Notes under the pieces: model-generated | Told to the model about the DNA's origin: nothing | The model's input: only the letters and a program-made list of their open reading frames with translations | The model's database searches: none | Position numbers and translations under genes: made by a program | Shown: piece by piece, positions 56,337 to 64,000 of the stretch | Numbering within the stretch: the stretch's first letter is position 1 | How the letters are laid out: every line of letters starts with the position of its first letter | NCBI GenBank assembly: GCA_047495785.1 | Contig: JBLDXI010000001.1 | Span: forward strand, 2,108,001-2,172,000 | Length of the DNA stretch: 64,000 nucleotides | Direction of reading: 5' to 3' | From: Lepidodermella squamata | Taxonomy: Eukaryota; Gastrotricha

Positions 56337-59195
56337 ATGCTACGCCTACTACCTTTCGCTATTATTTACGCCATTTGTTTGTTTCCGCTCATAACTTCCG
56401 CTCAAAGAACAAAACTGCGAACGTCAACGAGGCCAATTGCTACAACGCGCCTTGTAAGGACTAGGCCGACTACAACAGATGCCCCAGAACAGTTCGAGAT
56501 CAATTCACCTAACTCTGGTGATTTGATCGAAACAAGTTCTTTCAAGGCCCCGAGTGGAGAAATTGTCAAGAGATTCGAGCAAAAATTAAATTCCTATCTC
56601 GTATGGGACAGCGGTAAATAATCACCAATTACGAAATTTAAGCTGCATTTTTTCCTATTAGTTCCGGTAATTTCTTACGATCCAACAATTCGATCAGGCC
56701 TAACACAATCGGTTTCATTCTGCAACGAGCCGACTAATGTCGAGTCCATCGTTGAGAAGAATAAGGCCAACGGATTTCATTCGCTTCAAGGCAGCAATCA
56801 GCCGGACGCCGAGCAATCTAAGCGAGATTGCTCAGACCAACTTGGCGATTCGGTAGACTCACCGGATGTAACTGTTGAATCTTCGCGATTTCTTTACGAT
56901 CGCAACAAGTTGAGTGAAACAGCGACCCAGCCTGATGTTGTCTTTGTTGATTTGGTCGAATTTCGAGGCGTTAAAGATGATACTTTCTTCAAGCACTTCT
57001 GCCTATTCGATACCGAGGCTCAAAAAGTATTAGAAATATTTTAAATTTTTTTTGAAATTTTATCTGAATTTTTCATCTAGGTTATGAAAACCTGGAATGG
57101 ACTGCATGCTCAGATGGTAGGTGGAAATCGGAAGATAGGTCAATACAGTTATTCTGGGGCTAACAAACTACCCGAGAAAAAATTAGCTCAGCGCCAATGC
57201 GAGGTGATTTTTCCACTAATTCTGACTCATATTCATTTATATTTAATTTAAAGCTAACCAGCCCGGATGGATTTGTAAAAGTTTATAATATGAAGTTTTC
57301 GCGACTTCAATTGGACCCGGAAAACGGCGGCCAACAATCAGCTAGATACCTATGTTCAAGTGGACCTGAAGATGAAATTAATGGTTAGGAATAATTGATC
57401 AAGATGACAGATTTTTTTTAAATTATTTTTTTCTTTTCAATAGAGGGTTATAGTCCATTGGCAGATGCCTTCGGAAATGCTCTGAAAACGGTTGAAATGC
57501 TGACAGATCCTAAATGGGGTACAATAAATGTTTCGTTCATTTTATCGATAACTTTTCTTTCGTATTTTTCAAGGTGGATTGAGTCAGGTCAATATTTCTA
57601 CAATTGGTGAATTACGATTTGCTGTTCATTACGGCACGCAATATAGAAACGGTTGAACAACTCGCATTCAATATTTTGCGTTGTTCATGACTTGGGACTT
57701 TTCTTATTACAGCCCATGCTGATGGCCCCACGAGTTATTATGGCGACGGTGACGACTCTTCGTATCCCCTCAGCGTAAGATTCTAGCCATAAACAAAACA
57801 AGTTTAGAATTTCGCTTTTTTAATTAAATTTGACAATGGGGGAAGAAACAAGTCAGGGGGTTAAAACAATAGGTACCTCTTTTGTTTACATTTTTTATTT
57901 GAAATTTTCTGGGTAGTCTTGCTTGGACATTGTCGCCCACGAAATTGGACACTCAATCACAAACGTTCAATCGAAACTAATTTACACAGGCGAAGCTGGA
58001 TGCTTGAACGAAGGTACGAAATAACTTGCGAAATAATCATTAAGAAAATCACCCATTTCCATCAGGTTTTTCGGATGTTATCGGAATAATGGCTGAGCGA
58101 TATGCCAAGAAGCAAGAAAACGATTGGTTCATAGGCAACGATTGTACAAAAAAGGTAATTTTATCGCGGAAACGCGAAAACCTTTTTACAGGCTGATTAT
58201 TTTCCAGGCTCCTTTTCTTCGAAATATGTCGCAACCCGTCAAATATTCCGACTATTTTCCCACGCCTAATCCTACTAAATGCCCAATCCCAGAGGTTACC
58301 CATCTAAACTTTTAAAGCTATAAAAAAATTTGAAATTTTGATTTGAAAAGAATTGCTTAGACCCGCATGAATGCAGCGCGATTCCCAACTACATTTTCTA
58401 TAAAATGGCAACGTCGCCAAGCTGGTCTGTTCAATCTGCTGGTCGAGCCTGGATCCTGGCAAACCTACTACTATGGGGCCAAGAGACGACGATTAAAGCA
58501 GCCGGGTGTGCAGTGGCTAAAATTGTTGACAAATTCGAACTGGGAGATGTTAAGGGTGTCATCGGTGCTTGGGCCGCGGCTGGAGTTGATATTCGATCTT
58601 GCGCCGACCCGTGCAGGCCAAGGGCGTACAATGAGAAGGTCGAAGATGAAGGTGAAACTTCAACTTCAACGATGACAACGAGAACGACAACAACGGCTTC
58701 AACGACGACTCGGTCGCGTACTCGGACTACGACGAGAACAGTCCCGAGCCGGGCTAATAATCCAGCGAGTCGGCTTGTTAATTGCGAACCTAAACAGGGC
58801 CTATCAGCTACGAAATCGCAGCAGTTGAAGTTTTTTGTCACCGCGCCGGATGGAGCTTCGTACCAAAATATCCAGATAAATGGAGCAGATGGTAAATGTT
58901 TTCGACGGATTGAAAAATAACATCAAGGTAAATTTATTTCAAGGTGATGCTGATTTGTATGTTCGACGGAATGAAATGCCAACCAACGATTTGTATGATG
59001 AAGCTCCTATTTGGGAAGGTTTGGAAATAGCTAAATTTAAAGATAATTTTGTCACATTATTTGGTTTATTTTATAGGCAGTAGGGAGTTTGTTAGCGGTT
59101 CCATTGATCCTATCGTAGGGACCGCGAAATTCTACATCATGATCGAAGCGACCCAGCCATTCACAAATTTGACATTATTGGCGTGCTTCTATTGA
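56337..59195 (+). CDS. secreted M4 metalloprotease with PPC domain, copy 3
   Basis: Thirteen exons: 56337-56613, 56662-57026, 57081-57203, 57254-57383, 57444-57518, 57574-57651, 57713-57774, 57917-58013, 58066-58154, 58208-58294, 58351-58891, 58944-59018, 59077-59195; 705 aa. Signal peptide LLPFAIIYAICLFPLITSA. The catalytic domain carries GGNRKIG, HEIGH (378-382), Glu402 in CLNEGFSD, and His467 in DPHECSA. The NAYWDG landmark is altered to NAHADGPTSYYGDG, so the substrate cleft edge may differ. The exon 11 acceptor is the TTGAAAAG at 58350, not the closer GCTTAG, because only it keeps frame and homology. The linker is a Thr/Ser/Arg-rich run (TTTTASTTTRSRTRTTTR). The PPC domain (GDADLYVRR) ends CFY. 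Poly(A) signal 59247-59252. Most diverged of the three. Confidence 0.85.
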
Positions 59196-59575
59196 ACCTT
59201 CATTTGATCCTGGACAATTCTTTCTACTATATTCAAGGCTTTGATAAATAAATTTCTAAACTTGGCATGGATGGTCCAATATTCCGAATGATATCCCGAA
59301 AACTTGGAAGTTGGATTTCAGAAAAACAGAGTTATGAATTTCGCTGTTTATCAAACATTCACACAAAAATTTCCCTTCATCGGATATCGGTTTGCAGCAA
59401 AATTTTCGTATTGGGAACAATTTTTCTGTTCAAAAATCTGTAGATAGTTCTAGAGTTTATGATTGTTCTCCAGAGCACGAACTAATTGTTTTATAACCCT
59501 CTCATGTTGTTTCATTTTTTTTGCAAAAAATGGCAATAATCACCAATTATAATTAATTTTATTGCGAAGTGATTA
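59196..59575. other. intergenic between protease copy 3 and the type II membrane cluster
   Basis: Contains AATAAA at 59247-59252 (+) for the protease and its complement TTTATT at 59558-59563 for the - strand gene that stops at 59576. Nothing else seen. Confidence 0.45.
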
Positions 59576-59875
59576 TCAGCCGAAATAATTATCAGTTTTA
59601 AAGGCGACTAGGGCGGCACACGCCTGGGCGCTGTCCTCGCATTCAGTCCAATGGCCGCGCCAGCACGTTTTCCAACACGACTCGGCGCATTCCGAGATGC
59701 AAAGCTTCTGGCAGCCGTGATAACAAGGCGAGGATGCTACGACTACGACATAGGCTGTCCCGGCGACAATTAACACTGAAATTAATATGGCGAATAACAC
59801 GCAGACGGTTAGACAAATGCGCCGGCCACGTGACAACCGGCGGCCCCGAAGCAGGTCAATTTCAGCATCGTTCAT
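59576..59875 (-). CDS. type II membrane protein with C-terminal Cys/Trp motif, family member 2
   Basis: Single exon, 99 aa. Short basic N-terminus (RRLSRGRR), one span (VCVLFAILISVLIVAGTAYVVVV), then the Cys tail: SPCYHGC, LCISEC, ESCWKTCWRGHWTEC, ACAALV. The tail shares the CYxGC...CWKxCW pattern with the genes at 62732 and, in reduced form, 37427 and 60826. The predicted topology is N-in with the Cys domain outside, where four disulfides are possible. Smallest member of the family. Confidence 0.72.
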   Translation of the reverse strand: MNDAEIDLLRGRRLSRGRRICLTVCVLFAILISVLIVAGTAYVVVVASSPCYHGCQKLCISECAESCWKTCWRGHWTECEDSAQACAALVAFKTDNYFG

Positions 59876-60030
59876 GGTTCAAGCCTAAAATCTATATCAA
59901 ATTCTATGAGCAAGGAGCAAGAAGGAAATAATTTAACAAAGAAAACATAATTTAACAAAGATCAAAATTCAATAAAATGACTGTGACTGAAAATAATTGA
60001 AAGGAAAAAGTATGTAAAATAAAAAAATCG

Positions 60031-60230
60031 TTTTATTGGTACGGCGACAAAACAGCAACTTCGCAGAACAGCGAATGCGACAAACAGCAAATTTTTTATT
60101 TTGCGACAAAACAGCGAAAACTTCGATGCATAGAGTTTCTGCTGTTATGTTGCAAGTTGAAAAATTTGCTGTTTTGTCGCGTTTGTGCTGTTTTGGATAT
60201 TTGCTGTTATGACGGTCTGCCGTTTTATTA
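60031..60230. repeat. inverted repeat with ACAGCAAA sub-units
   Basis: The left part (CGACAAAACAGCAAC, CGACAAACAGCAAATTTTT) is inverted in the right part (AAAAATTTGCTGTTTTGTCG, TGCTGTTATGACGG). A small MITE-like hairpin is likely. No coding. Confidence 0.5.
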
Positions 60231-60825
60231 ATTAGCTACTAAATGTTGCAAATTTTTGAAAATTCGGGCTTTAATTATGAACGAGTTTTCCAACTTGAAA
60301 GCAATTTATCATGGATTTTTCTAGTGAAAGCAAAGACTAATTCATCATGCTTCTGGCATCTTGAAACCGTCATGCCTGTTTTTCAGGCAACGCTTGACTT
60401 GATGCCTATACCCCGTGATATAATCGCTGGCACACTCTGTGCAGAATAACATAGGACATAAGGTGGACTTGAGTACAATACTCAAGTATCTATAACGAGC
60501 GGGTGGGTTAGTAGCTTGAATAAATATGTGTGAGATGATAATGGCGTGATTCGACGTGAGGATTCCTTATATAATAACGCATACTCCAACAGGTGCGCGT
60601 TAAAAAATATGAAAAAAAAACGTATAACAGGGTCATGATAATTGCTTATAACAAAATATTTTCAAAAGTGTCTTGAGATTAAGTTTATTTACATGATAAT
60701 TACAATATTTAACAATCGTCGATTTATACTTCAAATTTCAAGTTGGAAAATAATCTGTATATATATTTTGATATCAACTTGGCAAAAAAGACTCAAACAA
60801 TTTTATATTAGTATTTTTCACTGAG

Positions 60826-61501
60826 TTAGGAGTCATTGCCCCATTCGTGTTTTTTGAAAAATTTCGCAATAATTTCCAACACCTTGCTCATATCTCCGCC
60901 GTATTCATTGCGCAATTTTTCCAGCACGTCAAAAAATGAGGCCTTGGTCTGGCTGTACTCGGCAACTGATAGCAACAAACAAGTGATTTCTCCGTCTTGT
61001 GGACATTCGTGCAGACTAGCTTTCCAACACTCGCCGAAGCATTTCAGGGCCAGATAATTCGGCGTGGTGATGAAGCGTCGGTAGTGGAGGAACAAAAATG
61101 GAGCACTTCTCGCCAGCCTCTCGCAGCCGTGATAACACTGGGACTGGGAGACCAAGCCGGCATAGGTGAGGGATAAGGTGAAAAAGGCGATAACCAGGGC
61201 TGATACGATTATGCGGCAACAAATGACCTTCCGACTGTAGTAAATCGGTATCACAAACGAGGCAACTGTCGCCGATACAATACTGCATCTATAGACAAAA
61301 AATAAAATAGAAAATTTTAAAATATTTAAATTTGATAAGGAAGATTCTCGAAGTTCGAGAATCCGAAATCCATACTAACCTCGGACTATACCCGATTGCT
61401 TTTTGATAGGCGACTGATAGACTCGGTGATATTTCGTCATCTTCAATAAGCTGTTCGGCGTCACGAATCGGATGAACTTTCGGGTAGTATTGCTTATCCA
61501 T
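60826..61501 (-). CDS. type II membrane protein with Cys/Trp motif, family member 3
   Basis: Two exons, 61501-61380 and 61288-60826, join in phase 2 to give 194 aa. The N-terminal cytosolic part is acidic (QLIEDDEISPSL), followed by a basic stretch (YYSRKVICCR) and one span (IIVSALVIAFFTLSLTYAGLV). The Cys tail begins QSQCYHGC and ends KCFGECWKASLHEC and ITCLLL. A 23-residue segment without Cys (SAPFLFLHYRRF) interrupts it, so two of the usual Cys are missing. A C-terminal helical extension (VLEKLRNEYGGDMSKV) is unique to this copy. Same family as 37427, 59576 and 62732. Confidence 0.65.
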
Positions 61502-61954
61502 CTCTTGATAATAAGTAGTCGATAATATCGATAAATTACACCCAACAATGATGAGGGATAAACCACAAAAATTGCATTAGCGTGTTGTGTTTCGGACTAA
61601 TTGGTTATGAGGACGATATTTTTTCGGCAGCGTTATAAATCATGTTGTGCCATTCATGAAGCAAAAAAACGATCAATTTCTTTCATATCGGATCGGCGGT
61701 GTGTATCAATCAACAAATCGCGTGAAAAAATCTGGAAATGAAGGCACGTGGAGAAAAAAAATAATAAAAAATCAGTATGGCAATCTGGGGCGATAAACCA
61801 ATTGTCGGCTATTGTCACAGAATTAATGAGCCGATTAATTTATCAATTTGACAATAAATTCTTCAAAAATATTGCTAGGATAAAATGTTCACATTTCAAG
61901 AAGTCCGGCTGCGTTCTTTGATTCAACATTTTCAACCTTATCATCTTCAGAAAT
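61502..61954. other. intergenic stretch
   Basis: Upstream flank of the - strand gene at 60826-61501. No coding frame with support. Nothing else recognised. Confidence 0.4.
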
Positions 61955-62054
61955 GGGTGTGCCAGGTTGGCACCCTCAATTTTAGGGTTCCAGCGGTAAA
62001 TCTGAGGTTCAGCCATAGATTTTCTCACTTTCAGTCGTGCAAATATTTCGACCC
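61955..62054 (+). mobile_element. MITE-like repeat copy F, internally deleted
   Basis: A 100-bp version keeping both ends only: GGGTGTGCCAGG...TTTTAGGGTTCCAG on the left and GTGCAAATATTTCGACCC on the right, with the middle deleted. Its GGGT/ACCC termini support the boundaries deduced from copy C. Confidence 0.55.
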
Positions 62055-62731
62055 ATTTTATTAATGCTTTCTTTCGATGCTACCTCCAAGAAAATAATCA
62101 GAGGCTTTTAACTACTATCTCGAATGATGGTAAATGGTAATCAGCTTGCGAAATAGCAGCCACGTGTCTTACAGCCGGTGTGTGCGCGTGGCATGGCGCA
62201 AAAAACAACCACACTAGTTTCGCGCGCGAAATCTGGCGACGACACATGACCCAACAGACAAAGCAGGTCGCGCGCCAACCTCTCCTATATAACCCGACGT
62301 TAGGTTAACGCTAAACTTGTCGGCGGCAAAGATCTCAATTTTTCACTCTTTCTTTCATCGTTTTACATATATAGTAGCATGTTTTTTCGATAAAAAACTC
62401 GATAAAAGCTTCGATAAAAAATCTTTTTATCAACGAAAGATCTCGCTCAGCTTTTTCACTGGAAGAAAAATCAACAAAAGTCTATAAAAAATTCTACCGA
62501 CCAGCGTTCGATCGCACTGCCTTCGATTGGAACGGGCGATTTTTTACCGCCCCACTTCCATTCTGTAATTTATCCGAATTTTATACCACCGCCAGAAAAA
62601 ATCGATCTCCGATTTGCCGACCGGTCCTTTTTAGGACCACAAGTTTTGCAAAAGTGTGCTATCTATCTAGCAAACCGATATTTTTTATTATGAAATAAAA
62701 TTGAGTGTAAAAATATTTTTGAATAATTTTT
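62055..62731. other. intergenic stretch
   Basis: Downstream of the gene at 62732-63070, whose poly(A) signal complement TTTATT is at 62684-62689. A promoter-like TATATAA-type sequence (CTCCTATATAACCC) lies near 62283 on the + strand, but no gene was found downstream on that strand. Confidence 0.4.
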
Positions 62732-63070
62732 TCAGCCGTTGAAAACATTTCCGATGACCTCGCCGACACGTTCCGCCTTGTGCGCAGCCAACGAGAGACA
62801 AACGTCTTCATTATCGGCGTTGCACTCGGCCCACCTCGCCTTCCAGCACGTTTTCCAACAGCGGGTGACGCATTTTTCTCGGCAAATGATGTTGCAACCG
62901 GTGTAGCAATCGCTGGTCAGCACGAGTGCGGCGTAAACAGCGGCGGCGATGAGCAGGGCGAGGATGAGGAGCATGATGAAAACGAGGCAACAGCACCGCG
63001 AACCGGCTCGCCGCGGCTTTTTCGGCTTCACGATTTGCTCGGTGCGATAGTACGTTGGCGGTGGAATCAT
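62732..63070 (-). CDS. type II membrane protein with Cys/Trp motif, family member 4
   Basis: Single exon, 112 aa. A Pro/Lys-rich N-terminus (MIPPPTYYRTEQIVKPKKPRR), a CCC motif just before the span that could be palmitoylated, and one span (LVFIMLLILALLIAAAVYAALVL). The tail is SDCYTGC, ICREKC, RCWKTCWKARWAEC, DVCLSL, almost the same Cys spacing as the gene at 59576. It is the most complete example of the family motif. Extracellular Cys domain predicted. Unrecognised function. Confidence 0.73.
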   Translation of the reverse strand: MIPPPTYYRTEQIVKPKKPRRAGSRCCCLVFIMLLILALLIAAAVYAALVLTSDCYTGCNIICREKCVTRCWKTCWKARWAECNADNEDVCLSLAAHKAERVGEVIGNVFNG

Positions 63071-64000
63071 CGGCTGTCGCGATGCGTCATGTCTAGTTAT
63101 TTTTTCAAATTTAAACTGTTATTCCAGAGAATTTTTCCGAAAATTTACTTGGCTGTGTATCCTTGACCACGGTAAATTTGATTAGACATCTTTAAAAAAC
63201 TATTGCTATATGGAAAAAATAAAATATTCAATTTGAAAATTAATCGATGCACCTTTTTGGTGGAATAAATTTCGGAAAATCGATTATGTGTTATTCAATA
63301 TTTCGTGCTATAATATCCCGTAAAATTCCTGTATTACGGGTTAGTTCAGTTTTGAAGCTGAAGAATGGTATCCAAAAGGTCTTTGAACCATGAATATTTC
63401 CAACTTTGATGTTCTTGATAAGAATTTGTACCTTCAATGCTGTTTTCCCGAATTTTAAATTTAAAAAAAATCCGGAAGTTTGGGATCTCGCCACTTCAAG
63501 TTTTGAAGCGTTCCAAGCTAATTTAAGTTGTTTCAAATGAAACCTAAAGCGCGCGTAAAATTATTTAATTTTTTTGCATGAAAATCCCACCTTAAAATAG
63601 ATTCATTATTGTGCATCGCAAGCTCAACTTTTCTCTGACTAAAAAATGGTCATGAAAATTGGTGTAATTACCTATAATTACCTCTCGGGTCGAGAAGTGC
63701 AAAATTTCAGTAACAAAATTGAAACGTAGAAACATGAGTTAGCTAATAGTTAATGGATATCAGAGTTCATAAAAGTCACGAACTCGCTTTAGATTCACTA
63801 CAGAAGTTTCACTATAAGGTGTTGTAAAACTCAGCGCTTGATACTAGGTTATAAAGATGAAAACGATCCAAGTTTGTACTTTTTGGCATTCCATTGACAC
63901 TGCGCATAGAGATGAGCATTACAGATTGAAAAGTTTAGGGCAAAGTAGTAAGTAGAAAAAATGATAATAAAAACATTATGAATACCTGTGAGTGAGTGTT
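63071..64000. other. window end, no gene seen
   Basis: AT-rich DNA. A - strand 81-codon frame (63536-63291) has low-complexity basic composition and no splice context. No repeat or RNA gene recognised. Confidence 0.4.

Noticed and set aside
58371-58380. GCTTAG acceptor for exon 11 of protease copy 3
   Set aside because: It gives the wrong phase and breaks the DPHECS motif. The upstream TTGAAAAG acceptor at 58350 keeps both.
1-64000. CRISPR arrays, bacterial operons, rRNA genes
   Set aside because: No regularly spaced direct repeats with unique spacers, no rRNA-like conserved stretches and no prokaryotic gene organisation were found. The intron structure shows a eukaryotic genome.

Overview
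This is a eukaryotic, animal nuclear window. Nearly every recognisable gene is split by GT-AG introns, mostly 45-130 nt long, with acceptors such as TTTTAG, TTTCAG and AAAG. There is no bacterial operon structure. The clearest conserved gene is a CECR2-type bromodomain protein, a metazoan family. Compact introns, many secreted Cys-rich and membrane proteins, and a cytochrome-b5-fused front-end desaturase fit a small invertebrate, perhaps nematode-like or another ecdysozoan. I cannot name the species. All gene models below were assembled by eye from reading frame, splice-site and phase agreement; no alignment was run.

Layout. 1.1-4.2 kb (-): a two-module Cys-rich, Thr-rich mucin-like secreted protein. 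7.2-8.0 kb: a foldback element made of short GGGCGCAAA-type units. 9.1-10.8 kb (+): a front-end desaturase. 11.3-12.6 kb: two opposed copies of a MITE-like repeat, one carrying a nested insertion with telomere-like sequence. 13.4-15.5 kb (-): a one-module relative of the first gene. 15.5-20.3 kb: a long, CpG-containing non-coding region. 20.3-24.1 kb (-): CECR2 homologue, six exons. 26.2-31.2 kb: two receptor-type class III cyclase-like genes, tail to tail. 31.4-37.9 kb: small genes (ankyrin, two CD225-like two-span proteins, an unrecognised three-exon gene, two single-span proteins). 39.9-42.2 kb: foldbacks carrying a duplicated coding fragment, and an ORF resembling the core-binding domain of Crypton-type recombinases. 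43.7-49.2 kb (+): a 13-exon secreted Cys-rich gene. 49.6-59.2 kb (+): three tandem secreted M4 (vibriolysin/thermolysin-type) metalloproteases with C-terminal PPC domains. 59.6-63.1 kb (-): three more members of a type II membrane family with a Cys/Trp motif, a fourth member being at 37.4 kb.

Much of the window looks devoted to the extracellular face: proteases of bacterial type, mucin-like and Cys-rich secreted proteins, and single-pass receptors. The most unusual items are the tandem M4 array in an animal genome (likely ancient horizontal transfer followed by intron gain), the pair of cyclase-like receptors that appear to have lost catalytic residues, and the dispersed Cys/Trp type II membrane family. 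Several repeat families, one with a clean 9-bp target duplication, sit between and inside the genes.
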